Assembly (NCBI RefSeq): GCF_000203815.1
Contig: NW_004457624.1
Span: 868,001-932,000, forward strand
Direction of reading: 5' to 3'
Length of the DNA stretch: 64,000 bases
Source: Cavenderia fasciculata
Lineage: Eukaryota; Evosea; Eumycetozoa; Acytosteliales; Cavenderiaceae
In this document: positions 12,705 through 22,778 of the stretch, piece by piece
Layout of the letters: each line of letters opens with the position of its first letter
Position numbering within the stretch: the stretch's first letter is position 1
Made by a program: the position numbers and the translations under genes
The notes under the pieces: model-generated
What the model was told of the DNA's origin: nothing
Database searches by the model: none
What the model saw: the letters and a program-made list of their open reading frames with translations, nothing else

Positions 12705-13011
12705 ACTATTTGTTTGTTTTTTTTAATTAGACTACATACAACATATAACAATAACAAAACACTTTTTGCGTAAAACTAAAAAAAAAAAGATAATAATAAT
12801 CATTAATATTAATTATCTCTATTTTTATGTTTCCAACTTTTTTACAACAACAACAACCCTCCCCAACCTCCAACTCCTCCTCCACATCCTTTTTTATTTA
12901 AAAAAATGAATATAAATCAATCAATAATTTGGATTCCTTCAATAAAAAGAATCAATTTACTTTGATTAATTGTTTTTTGTCTAAACATTAATATATTACA
13001 ATTATTAATTA
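12705..13011. other. Convergent 3' spacer
   Basis: A 307-bp AT-rich stretch between two converging stop codons, with T and A runs that fit 3' UTR and polyadenylation sequence for both genes. Nothing else seen. Confidence 0.5.
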
Positions 13012-14452
13012 TTATTTATTTGTTGGAAAAACATTTACAATTGCAAATGAAGTATCAATTGAACATTGAATATTATCAATTTCATATCTATTATTGTTAT
13101 TTATGTCGGCTGCTATTTCATCGGTGAGTGATGTAAGGATTTCAGGTGTTTTGAATACTTTGAGTGATTTACCAAGTGTACCATGTTGTCCGAATCCCCA
13201 ACCATATAGAGTGGTTGATGATCGATCATTACTCTTGTTCTTATCAATAGCAATACAATGATCGGTTCCAAAAGATGCAGATATAATTGATTTGGGAAGA
13301 TTAGACATGACAGTGGGAATTAGTTGGTCTTGTGTTTGTTCACCACCCAATTTACCGTCACCACATGATCCCCATATCAACGTATCATTGTCTCGGTTGG
13401 TTCTCTCTACTACAGCAACCGATGCACACGAAGCACATGAAATACTATGTATCTTTGCAACAGATGCACCAATATCAATCTGTCTAAGTGTCACAATATC
13501 TCTGCCTTTGGTTCCAATTCCACATTGTCCATGCAAGTTTGATCCCCAAACAAACATTTCATTCTTATCAGTTGTAAAGATTGAATGACCCCATCCAGAA
13601 TCTATTTGTTCTATCTTTCCAAGTCCAAGATGATTGGTACCAAAATCAAGTTTAGTAGGTTTACTAACAACTCTATTATTACTATCAACTTTTATACCAC
13701 ATTGTCCCATATCATTCATACCAAATGAATATATATTACTACAAACATAGTATAGAATTAATTAATAAAACACAGACTATAACTTTTAAATGACAAACAT
13801 ACTTGTTTTGATCAACTACAATTGTATAATTGGGACCACAAGAAATATGAATAATCTTCTTTCCTCTTAGACTTGGTATTGGTGTTGGATCATACACCAT
13901 ATCATGTTGATGGTCATGTGTATCAATACCCAATTGTCTTTCAGAGTTTCGACCAAATGCATATGTATTATAATCTCCATTTGGTTCCTCTATTATTAAA
14001 TCTTTTGTATTAGTCAAAGATCTTTACTTTGAGTTTATAAATGTTTACTACATACCAACACTAATAACAGAATGAAATCCACCAGCAGACATTGAGACGA
14101 TCTTTTTATCTGTAAAGAATCGGTTTAGAGTAGGTTCAGAGCTGTTGGTGACAGCAGCTTCACCCCAAAGATACAACTTGCTTTGGTCGTTGCTCTTGTC
14201 CTTGATGTGAAGCATAGAGTGATACGATCCTAGTGATAGTTGAACATCTGCGTTTGTAGGGATCGACAATTTAATCCTCTTTGGTGTATACTGATCGGTT
14301 ACATTGCCAAGTCCCAATGATCCACTCCATGATGTACCCCAACTATACAAATATTTCTCTGTTGTTGAAATGAATGATGCAGCAGCAGCAGCAGCTGACG
14401 AAGAAGAGGATGAAGAAGTTGCATACCTTCTAATACAGTTCCCAATCATCAT
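13012..14452 (-). CDS. RCC1-repeat protein, RCC1L (WBSCR16)-like, probably mitochondrial
   Basis: Exons on the minus strand 14452-14056, 13989-13803 and 13738-13012 join in frame to 436 residues, the size of a single seven-bladed RCC1 propeller. RCC1 repeat signatures recur: YLYSWGTSWSGSLGLGN, TYAFGRNSERQLGI, IYSFGMNDMGQCGI, MFVWGSNLHGQCGIG, LIWGSCGDGKLGG and LYGWGFGQHGTLG. The N-terminus MMIGNCIRRYATSSSS, rich in Arg, Ser and Ala with no acid for about 30 residues, looks like a mitochondrial presequence. That points to RCC1L, a mitoribosome/OPA1-associated GEF-like protein, and away from nuclear RCC1. The localisation and RCC1L orthology are inference; the RCC1 fold is clear. Confidence 0.85.
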
Positions 14453-14773
14453 CTTTATTCTTTAATATAAAATATTATAATTTAAATTAAAAGTAATGAG
14501 CTCATCAGCTTACAGACACCCCTCAATTTTAAATGAAATTCCACTCCAAGGAGAGAGTATCTCCATTAATTAAATTTTAGTTAATGGGCAACCTGGTAAA
14601 GATAGCTTCTCATGTTTCTCTCTCTTCATTATCAAGGGTATCACATGATGATCAACTTTAAAGTAAACAAATTTGTTAATACATACAATTAATCAAACCA
14701 ACTTATAACAAACAAACAAACAAACAAATAATATTAATAGTAATAATAATAATACTCTTCTTCTCGAAAACAA
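14453..14773. promoter_or_regulatory. Divergent spacer between the RCC1L-like and RNase III genes
   Basis: About 320 bp, AT-rich, with AAAC repeats near 14708 and AAT repeats near 14740 just before the RNase III start. Nothing else is visible. Confidence 0.4.
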
Positions 14774-15723
14774 ATGACTCAAGATAGCAAGATACCAATG
14801 AGAGTTGAAATGCCTGTCAAGGCAATCAAATTAGGGAATACGACTTCCTAACAGCAATGGTGGGTCGGTCATCTAGACTATTCAACTTGTTAAAGGAACA
14901 AGTTAGCATCGGTGTACTTACACACTCTCTCAAACCAATGTCTTGTAAACATGAATTTGAAAGAGGTGAGTTCTTTGGTGACACCTATCTCAATCTTTTA
15001 TTTACTCAAATCTTGGATATTGTATGTACATAGTTTAAATACAATAAGAGACAGTATTAATAGTTTAAATGTTTATTTATTTATATAATTAATTTATAAA
15101 GGCTATTCCAAAGAAATGTTTTACACCTGGTTTGGGAACATTTATAATTAATTGTGGAGCCAATAATGCATTGCTGGCCAAATTGTTTGACACTATCAAT
15201 GTGGTAGGATTGATGGATCCAAGAGAGGTCAATAACAATGGAGGAACCAAGTACAAGGCCGATATAGTAGAGTCGATCATCTCACAACTCTACGAGTCAA
15301 GACATACCAACCAATCGTCAATGCGTGTACTTTCAAGTATCGTATTCACTCTGTTCCAATGCTCATGTTATGTACTTGATATACAAGTAGAGATTACTGC
15401 TCAAGTCATTGCTAGTATCACTAATCAGGGACACCAGAGAGACTACAGCAATCCATTGCCACCACCACCACCACCACCAACTCTATCATCGTCATCATCA
15501 CTCGTAGTAGTAGATACATCAATCGATATCTATCCACCACCACCACCACCACCAACAAAGACAGATTCCCATTCAGTTGCCATTTCCATTCCAATCAAAC
15601 CTTCACCACTACCAGTTGCCAAGGTACCAGTCTGTAGTCCAAGGATTCTTTGCTTTTAGAATTTGGAACACCTTTATCAAAGTAATTAGATCGTTATGTA
15701 GAAACAATTCAGCGGCTGCATGA
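14774..15723 (+). CDS. RNase III-domain protein, apparently frame-disrupted
   Basis: The best block reads from ATG 14857 (MVGRSSRLFNLLKEQVSIGV), with an intron at about 15022-15101, and continues to the stop at 15657-15659. It contains both RNase III active-site blocks: FERGEFFGDTYLNLLFTQIL, matching the ERxEFLGDxxL signature, and YKADIVESIISQLYE, matching the second block with its Asp and Glu. A Pro-rich low-complexity tail follows. Upstream, an ATG at 14774 opens MTQDSKIPMRVEMPVKAIKL, whose natural continuation EYDFLTAMVGRSS is in another frame. Near 15625 the coding look also shifts frame to YQSVVQGFFAFRIWNTFIKV, ending at 15723. So there are about two frame changes: a decaying gene or sequence errors. 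The processing role (rRNA, RNAi or mitoribosomal) is unknown, and no helicase, PAZ or dsRBD is seen. Confidence 0.6.
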
Positions 15724-15754
15724 ACAAATTAGATGATGACCATCGACTATATTG

Positions 15755-15902
15755 GGTTAACCGAGGGGGGCTGACGTTCTTTTGTTGTCCGTTTGTGGTG
15801 ATGAATCTGTGATATTTTGTATGTTTTGAAACATACAATGAATCACAGAGCACATCACCGCAAGCGGACAACGAAAGAACGTCGCACCCCCCTCGGTCTA
15901 CC
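15755..15902. mobile_element. Fold-back (MITE-like) inverted-repeat element
   Basis: Almost the whole 148 bp is one inverted repeat. The left arm begins GGTTAACCGAGGGGGG and the right arm ends CCCCCCTCGGTCTACC. The arms pair over about 65-70 bp each, down to a centre at 15828-15834 where TGTATGTTT faces AAACATACA. Mismatches between arms are largely C/T (for example TTTTGTTGTCCGTTTGTGG against TTTCGTTGTCCGCTTGCGG), as expected of transition decay. No transposase is encoded, and no obvious target-site duplication is visible. It lies just after the RNase III gene. Non-autonomous element by structure only; the superfamily is unknown. Confidence 0.6.
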
Positions 15903-16194
15903 ACAAGGAAATTCTTTGGTACCTAATTTTTGCAATCGTTTATTTGCCATACATCTTTCTTTTTAAAGATTGGAGAATCCATCCAATTCCCCAACACCCA
16001 ATAAACTTTTAGTAGTATATAGCTACATAATACATATTTTAAATTAAAAATCATATTATATTTATTGAAATTTGGTTTTGAGAGAACAACCAAGATTAAT
16101 TATGACCTCTCTCTATCTTTATTAGATTTTTATATTACCTGTTATATTTATATACGATCATTATGAAGAGAAAAGAGATAGAAGAAGAAGAAGA

Positions 16195-16575
16195 AGGAGG
16201 AGGAGGAGATGGGGATTGTTATAGTGGCCACTCTGTAGGAAGAGGTCGTCGGTCGTCACTCTACCCTTCGATATAACAATGAGGCAGGGTTGCGTCATTT
16301 GTTTAAAAGTGTCACTTTGAAGAGATATGCTGGCAGTTGGATGTACCTATAGTATATGGTGAAGATTCATCTGGTATATTAATCAACAATATATTGCTCC
16401 ATCAAGTAGAGAAACAGTTTCCAATCAAAGAGATGAATGATCATGATCAAACTACACATCGACTCTATGAACGAATACAACCAAGGTGTATTAGAGTATA
16501 CTCTACCGTGGCCTATCGTACAACGTATATTGACATATGCTTCTCAATACAACTCGAGATGTGCGTGATCATACA
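16195..16575 (+). pseudogene. Array unit 1: N-terminal remnant of the CaaX double F-box/LRR family
   Basis: Nucleotide similarity to the 5' end of the next gene is clear. GGAAGAGGTCGTC and CACTCTACCCTTC, then GGCAGTTGGATGTACCTAT, ATTAATCAACAATATATTGCTC and the stretch encoding GVLEYTLPWPIVQRILTYAS correspond in order to 16800-17110. Reading frames change several times, and similarity stops at about 16565, after the CTCGAGATGTGCG that begins the CxC motif. The body and 3' end of the gene are gone. It is a dead leftover at the upstream end of the array, probably from unequal crossing-over or deletion. The next 200 bp up to 16785 is AT-rich leader. Confidence 0.75.
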
Positions 16576-16784
16576 TACTATTTTTTAAATTTACATATGA
16601 TGGTAGTTATTCATGATGATGCAAAAATAATTATAATATAATAAATATCATCTTGTCCCAACCAATTAAAATAAACTTTGACAAAAAGATTTTAATAATT
16701 AAAAAAATTATTTATGTGGTGCTTCTGAAAGATTACAAAGTTCTACAGAGTTTAAATAATATATATATTTGTACATATATACAT

Positions 16785-19739
16785 ATGATAAAGATAAAGG
16801 GAGGAAGAGGTCGTCACTCTACCCTTCAATATGACAATGAAAGAGCATTGAGTCGGTTGGATAGAAATGAACTTGCATATGAATGCTCGCAATTGGATGT
16901 ACCTTTGCACATTGCTGATGATGATACATTTGGGCGGATAATCAACAAAATATTGCTCACCTATGTAGAAAAACAGTTTACAACAATCAAAAAGACAAAC
17001 GATGATGATCAACAACTCAACAATACGATGAATGATTACAATCAAGGTGCATTAGAGTATACTCTACCATGGCCTATCATACAACGTATATTGACATATG
17101 CTTCTCGATACAATAATCGATGTACTTGTGTAAATACGGATGCGTTAAAGATAACTCATCAATCAAGATCGAGAAACTTGTTTCAAAGAGATAGATGGGA
17201 TCCTCAACACCAAACCATACTTCATACCAACATGGTGCTTCAAAGTGAGGTGAAACAACATTCTCTTACTAGAGATCAACTATGTCCTCTTCACCAATTC
17301 AATCTCGATCAAGGATATGAACCAAACTTTGTACTTGACAGTTCACCGTTTAACCAAGTGTCAAGAGAGGATTGTAGATGGATGCGTAGTATGGCATTAC
17401 TAAGCAAGAGAGTATTTGCATTCATATCAACGACACTATTTACCAACATTGTGATGGATCCAACAGCAGATACATGGAATCATATCACCAACAACTATTG
17501 TATCATCAAACAACCAAAGATATTGACACTTGTCTCTCCATCATCTGACACTCAACTCTTCTTTACAAACAAATCACAGTCCTCTTCATCCGTCCAATTT
17601 CTAAAGAATGTTGAAAAGATATACATCAACAATCCACATCTAGTTGAAAATGGATCAACTATCGAATCATTAATCAACTCCACACCATCACTTCGATCAC
17701 TCACGATCAAATGTGATGTTGGGTTATCTTTGGCCGACCTCTTTCAAAACGCAATAATGAAATCGATTACATCCATCAACTTTGGGAATGCCCTCTGTCA
17801 ATTGACTCCTTTTCAACTGACATCATCAATAATGTCGTGTCTCACAAAGATTATTCTCCCATTTGCATTTGATTGGAATAGTTTGAGCAAAGACATTAAA
17901 CAAAATCTTCAAGTCATTTCACTATTGTTCATCGATCCAATGGATGCCACACTCCAATTGGATCCAATCGATTTTCCATCACTGCGACATGTTCATGCTG
18001 TTACAATCTTTGGCAGACTTATCAACGTTCCAAATCATGTCGATAAGGTTACGTGTTTCTCTGATGCATCCCCTACATCAATCGCCTACACTCCTAGAAT
18101 TCCCAAATATCCAAACCAAAATATTTCAACACTGCGAATCAGATTTGGTCAGGAGAAAGTGCCATATAAATATCTAATAGATCGCAGTGTCACTATTACG
18201 TCTCTTAAAAAGATTATCTTATTCAACTCATTCACAGATGTTTGCCAAGACCAAGTCAATTATTTTAATAGTATTGGATTTAATTATTTTGGTTCATCAT
18301 TCTCTGTACATTCAAACACAAAGAAATTAATCTATTTTAAAAAAGGTGAAACAAATAATAATTTAAATGGTAGTAATAACGATATCAATGTAAATAATAA
18401 TAATAATAATAATAATAATAATCAACAAATTGAGCAACCTTTGATTCCAACCATGACAACTATATTATCCGACAATAATAAAAATATTATTTTACCAAAT
18501 ACAATTATCAACAAAATAATCAAAATGACATGGAAATTAAGAGAACGTTGTACATGTGTTTATGAAAAAGAAACTATTCAAAAATGGATTAAAATTGGAT
18601 ACGATATTCTAAAAGATGAACAAGAACTAGAAAGATTCAATCAGATGAAGGATAATTGTCCAACTCATTTCTCACATACTCAACCATACCAACCATTAAC
18701 ATATGGTTTGAAAAGTAGTAATCGATCTAAATTACAATTAGCACTCATCAACAAAGATATATTTAATTATATTGCCAACAATTGTTTCTCAATTATCAAC
18801 CTCAATAGCCAGCAATTCAACAATAATACTATTCAACATATCAATAATCCTTATTGTGTTGCATTCAAACACTTTACAACTATAAAGGGTAATAACGATA
18901 ATGATAATATTGCCAAATTACTCCTCAACATAAAAGACAATCTTCCATACATTACCAAAGTGGTACTTAGTAGTGGAGACTATCTACAAGATATAATCAA
19001 ACTATTACCCAATCTCACTTCAATTGACATTTCTCAAACAGATAAAAGTTCCTATCGTAGGATAGATATCGCCAATCTTTGCCAACTAAAACACCTCACT
19101 AAATTGGATTTAACAGGTGCTGGTCTACGCTATGATACCTCATTGGTGGATGAAATCAAAGACATGCCACTCAAAAAACTGTGTGTCCCTCAATTTTATC
19201 ATTTCACATACAATGAAATCCCTCTCAGATTAAAACACTCAATCACCAAGATGTGTTCCCTCCCTCATTCTTGGGGATACCTCAAACAATTACCAAACCT
19301 CAACCACATTGTGGTTTTATTCGATCTAGACTCATCTAAATGGAAACTACCAAAAACCGTTACAAAGATAACATTGTATACCTTTGAGATTGGATTTCTA
19401 GCTCACAACAAATCAGTCAAAATATTAAAGCTCAAAGTCCCATCTCCAACCAGTTCAAAGATGGACCTATTTCTCAAAACCCTTTCATCACCACAGTACT
19501 CACATGTCCAAACCATTATCTATTGTTGTAACTATCCCTTCCACATTCCCAGTAAATTATTCAATGATTTTAATTATCGAGTGGACTACAGTAGGACTAG
19601 TTTGGATTACAACATGTCTCAATATTTAAAACTGTCAAGAATCAATACATATCTAGATACAGTCCCAAACCAAAGTACAAAGGATCATGTTGACCATTCA
19701 GATCAAAATAGAGGTTCAAACTTTTGTAATATATTATAG
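16785..19739 (+). CDS. Array unit 2: double F-box-like/LRR protein ending in CaaX (CNIL)
   Basis: Intact, intronless, 984 residues. I chose ATG 16785 (MIKIKGGRGRHSTLQYDNER) because it aligns with sister starts; the frame is open further up only through leader. N-terminus: a SAP/LEM-like two-helix motif (RALSRLDRNELAYECSQLDV...IINKILLTYVEKQF). Module 1 has the F-box-like LPWPIIQRILTYA, a CxC...CPxH insert (RCTCVN...LCPLHQFN), then MALLSKRVFAFISTTLFTNI and LRR-like strands (LRSLTIKC, LRHVHAV, LKKIILF). After a poly-Asn linker, module 2 repeats the plan: LPNTIINKIIKMTW, RCTCVY...NCPTHF, ALINKDIFNYIANN, then LPNLTSIDIS and LTKLDLTG. The end CNIL predicts geranylgeranylation. Role inferred: a membrane-tethered ubiquitin ligase adaptor. 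Confidence 0.8.
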   Translation: MIKIKGGRGRHSTLQYDNERALSRLDRNELAYECSQLDVPLHIADDDTFGRIINKILLTYVEKQFTTIKKTNDDDQQLNNTMNDYNQGALEYTLPWPIIQRILTYASRYNNRCTCVNTDALKITHQSRSRNLFQRDRWDPQHQTILHTNMVLQSEVKQHSLTRDQLCPLHQFNLDQGYEPNFVLDSSPFNQVSREDCRWMRSMALLSKRVFAFISTTLFTNIVMDPTADTWNHITNNYCIIKQPKILTLVSPSSDTQLFFTNKSQSSSSVQFLKNVEKIYINNPHLVENGSTIESLINSTPSLRSLTIKCDVGLSLADLFQNAIMKSITSINFGNALCQLTPFQLTSSIMSCLTKIILPFAFDWNSLSKDIKQNLQVISLLFIDPMDATLQLDPIDFPSLRHVHAVTIFGRLINVPNHVDKVTCFSDASPTSIAYTPRIPKYPNQNISTLRIRFGQEKVPYKYLIDRSVTITSLKKIILFNSFTDVCQDQVNYFNSIGFNYFGSSFSVHSNTKKLIYFKKGETNNNLNGSNNDINVNNNNNNNNNNQQIEQPLIPTMTTILSDNNKNIILPNTIINKIIKMTWKLRERCTCVYEKETIQKWIKIGYDILKDEQELERFNQMKDNCPTHFSHTQPYQPLTYGLKSSNRSKLQLALINKDIFNYIANNCFSIINLNSQQFNNNTIQHINNPYCVAFKHFTTIKGNNDNDNIAKLLLNIKDNLPYITKVVLSSGDYLQDIIKLLPNLTSIDISQTDKSSYRRIDIANLCQLKHLTKLDLTGAGLRYDTSLVDEIKDMPLKKLCVPQFYHFTYNEIPLRLKHSITKMCSLPHSWGYLKQLPNLNHIVVLFDLDSSKWKLPKTVTKITLYTFEIGFLAHNKSVKILKLKVPSPTSSKMDLFLKTLSSPQYSHVQTIIYCCNYPFHIPSKLFNDFNYRVDYSRTSLDYNMSQYLKLSRINTYLDTVPNQSTKDHVDHSDQNRGSNFCNIL

Positions 19740-19904
19740 AATAAATAATTTTTTTTTTTTAGAACACATTTTTTGCATCTTCACGACCGCACTTTTTTTG
19801 TTCTGGAAAGATTATCGCTTCTCTAAAGATCGCTTCTCTATAGATAAATATATGAATAATAATAATAGAAATAGATAATTACATATTTAAAGCAGAGAGA
19901 TCTC

Positions 19905-22646
19905 TTGATGAATGATCAACACAACAACAAGAACACAATGAATGATTACAATCGGGGTGCATTAGAGTATACCCTACCATGGCCTATCGTACAACGTATA
20001 TTGACACTAATGTATCAATATCACACTCGGTGTACTTGTGTTAATACAGATGCTTTAAAGATAACACATCAGACGAGATCGACGTACTTGTCTAATAGAG
20101 ATAGATGTGATCCTCAAAACCAAACTATACTTCATACCAATATGATACTTCAAAGTGAAATGAAACAACATTCTCTTACTCGAGATCAACTATGTCCTCT
20201 TCATCAATTCAATCTCGATCAAGGGTATGAACCAAACTTTGTGCTAGGCAGTCCACCGCCGCCGTTATACAAGGTATCAAGAGAGAGTTGTAGATGGATG
20301 CGTAGTATGGCATTACTAAGCAAGAGAATATTTGCATTCATATCAACCACACTATTTACCAACATTGTTATGGATCCAACAGCAGATACATGGAATCATA
20401 TCACCAACAACTATTGTATCATCAAACAACCAAAGATATTGACACTTGTCTCTCCATCATCTGACACTCAACTCTTCTTTACAAACAAATCACAGTCCTC
20501 TTCATCCGTCCAATTTCTAAAGAATGTTGAAAAGATATACATCAACAATCCACATCTAGTTGAAAATGGATCAACTATCGAATCATTAATCAACTCCACA
20601 CCATCACTTCGATCACTCACGATCAAATGTGATGTTGGGTTATCTTTGGCCGACCTCTTTCAAAACGCAATAATGAAATCGATTACATCCATCAACTTTG
20701 GGAATGCCCTCTGTCAATTGACTCCTTTTCAACTGACATCATCAATAATGTCGTGTCTCACAAAGATTATTCTCCCATTTGCATTTGATTGGAATAGTTT
20801 GAGCAAAGACATTAAACAAAATCTTCAAGTCATTTCACTATTGTTCATCGATCCAATGGATGCCACACTCCAATTGGATCCAATCGATTTTCCATCACTG
20901 CGACATGTTCATGCTGTTACAATCTTTGGCAGACTTATCAACGTTCCAAATCATGTCGATAAGGTTACGTGTTTCTCTGATGCATCCCCTACATCAATCG
21001 CCTACACTCCTAGAATTCCCAAATATCCAAACCAAAATATTTCAACACTGCGAATCAGATTTGGTCAGGAGAAAGTGCCATATAAATATCTAATAGATCG
21101 CAGTGTCACTATTACGTCTCTTAAAAAGATTATCTTATTCAACTCATTCACAGATGTTTGCCAAGACCAAGTCAATTATTTTAATAGTATTGGATTTAAT
21201 TATTTTGGTTCATCATTCTCTGTACATTCAAACACAAAGAAATTAATCTATTTTAAAAAAGGTGAAACAAATAATAATTTAAATGGTAGTAATAACGATA
21301 TCAATGTAAATAATAATAATAATAATAATAATAATAATCAACAAATTGAGCAACCTTTGATTCCAACCATGACAACTATATTATCCGACAATAATAATAA
21401 TATTAATTTACCAAATACAATTATCAACAAAATAATCAAAATGACATGGAAATTAAGAGAACGTTGTACATGTGTTTATGAAAAAGAAACTATTCAAAAA
21501 TGGATTAAAATTGGATACGATATTCTAAAAGATGAACAAGAACTAGATCGATTCAATCAGATAAAGAATAATTGTCCAACTCATTTCTCACATACTCAAC
21601 CATACCAACCATTAACATATGATTTGAAAAGTAGTAATCGATCTAAATTACAATTGACACTCATCAACAAAGATATATTTAATTATATTGCCAACAATTG
21701 TTTCTCCATTGTAGACCTTCAAGATTGGCCGTCTATTTCAATGTCTCAATTCAACAATGATCACCCATATCGAGTTGCATTCAAACATTTTATAACTGTA
21801 ATATGTAATGAATTAAATGATATGGATAGGGTCCTCTCCAATATTCAAAATCATCCCTCATACGGATACATTACCAAAGTGTTTCTCAGTAATGGAGACT
21901 GTATACAAGACTTTATCAAACTATTACCAAACCTAACTAGTATTGACATTTCTCAAACCGGTTCTAGAAATTACCCAAATTATCAATTAAATGTAATCAA
22001 TCTCCACAAACTTAAATACCTAACGAAATTGGATTTAACAGGTACATATATGCATAAAGATTCCTGTGGATTGTTGTTGGATGAGATCAAAGACATGCCT
22101 CTCAAAAAACTATGCGTCCCACATTTGTTTACTCATCTATACACTCTGCTCCCTATCAGATTAAAACAATCAATCACCAAGATATCAGCAGGTCAATTTT
22201 GTGGACCGTACATTAAAAAATTCCCAAGCCTCAATCATATTTTGATAAACAATGGCAATGATAATTCATCTAAATGGAAACTACCGAAAACGGTTACAAA
22301 GATAACATTGTATACCTTTGAGATTGGATTTCTGCCTCACAACAACTCAATCAAAACATTAAAACTTAAAAGTGCACCTGATAATACACAATGTGTCTGG
22401 TTCAACCCATTTCTCAAGAAAATATCATCACCAAAATGTTCCCATGTTCAAACCGTCATCTATTGTTGCAAAGGCACTTTCCAAGTTCCCAATGATTTAT
22501 ACAATGATTTTAATTATCGAGTAGAGTATAGTAGGACGAGTTTGGATTACAAATACTCTCAATATTTAAAACTGTCAAGAATCAATACATATCTAGATAC
22601 AATCACACCAAGAGAAAAGACTCACCATGGTTGTCCTTTAATGTAA
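19905..22646 (+). CDS. Array unit 3: double F-box-like/LRR protein ending in CaaX (CPLM), short N-terminus
   Basis: Intact, 913 residues, starting MMNDQHNNKNTMNDYNRGAL. The SAP/LEM-like motif of its sisters is absent, and the preceding DNA shows no trace of it. Both modules are complete: LPWPIVQRILTLMYQ with RCTCVN...LCPLHQFN, and LPNTIINKIIKMTW with RCTCVY...NCPTHF. From about 20370 to 21396 I see no nucleotide difference from unit 2 (17454-18480), with a constant offset of 2916 bp and no indel. Divergence resumes sharply on both sides. The C-terminus HHGCPLM predicts farnesylation. It lies only 165 bp after unit 2, in the same orientation. Confidence 0.8.
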   Translation: MMNDQHNNKNTMNDYNRGALEYTLPWPIVQRILTLMYQYHTRCTCVNTDALKITHQTRSTYLSNRDRCDPQNQTILHTNMILQSEMKQHSLTRDQLCPLHQFNLDQGYEPNFVLGSPPPPLYKVSRESCRWMRSMALLSKRIFAFISTTLFTNIVMDPTADTWNHITNNYCIIKQPKILTLVSPSSDTQLFFTNKSQSSSSVQFLKNVEKIYINNPHLVENGSTIESLINSTPSLRSLTIKCDVGLSLADLFQNAIMKSITSINFGNALCQLTPFQLTSSIMSCLTKIILPFAFDWNSLSKDIKQNLQVISLLFIDPMDATLQLDPIDFPSLRHVHAVTIFGRLINVPNHVDKVTCFSDASPTSIAYTPRIPKYPNQNISTLRIRFGQEKVPYKYLIDRSVTITSLKKIILFNSFTDVCQDQVNYFNSIGFNYFGSSFSVHSNTKKLIYFKKGETNNNLNGSNNDINVNNNNNNNNNNQQIEQPLIPTMTTILSDNNNNINLPNTIINKIIKMTWKLRERCTCVYEKETIQKWIKIGYDILKDEQELDRFNQIKNNCPTHFSHTQPYQPLTYDLKSSNRSKLQLTLINKDIFNYIANNCFSIVDLQDWPSISMSQFNNDHPYRVAFKHFITVICNELNDMDRVLSNIQNHPSYGYITKVFLSNGDCIQDFIKLLPNLTSIDISQTGSRNYPNYQLNVINLHKLKYLTKLDLTGTYMHKDSCGLLLDEIKDMPLKKLCVPHLFTHLYTLLPIRLKQSITKISAGQFCGPYIKKFPSLNHILINNGNDNSSKWKLPKTVTKITLYTFEIGFLPHNNSIKTLKLKSAPDNTQCVWFNPFLKKISSPKCSHVQTVIYCCKGTFQVPNDLYNDFNYRVEYSRTSLDYKYSQYLKLSRINTYLDTITPREKTHHGCPLM

Positions 22647-22778
22647 TGTAAAACAAAATAAATAATTATTTTTAATTTGGAATTTTTTTAGAATCTTGCA
22701 AGATTCGAACGAAGTGCTCTTGATATTTATCATTCTTTTTTCACCTACTATAATATTATTTATATGTATATATAATCG

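Noticed and set aside
15720-16195. Possibility that the array start is bounded by a transposon carrying unit 1
   Set aside because: The fold-back element at 15755-15902 is separate from the first remnant by about 290 bp of unremarkable DNA, and no matching partner element was found after unit 8.
19687-19878. 63-residue ORF between array units 2 and 3
   Set aside because: Overlaps the unit 2 end in another frame and runs into spacer, with no similarity to sister copies.
22690-22720. tRNA-like TTCGAAC motif after unit 3, and a similar one near 28870
   Set aside because: Only the B-box-like core is present. No A box, acceptor stem or anticodon arm could be folded around it.
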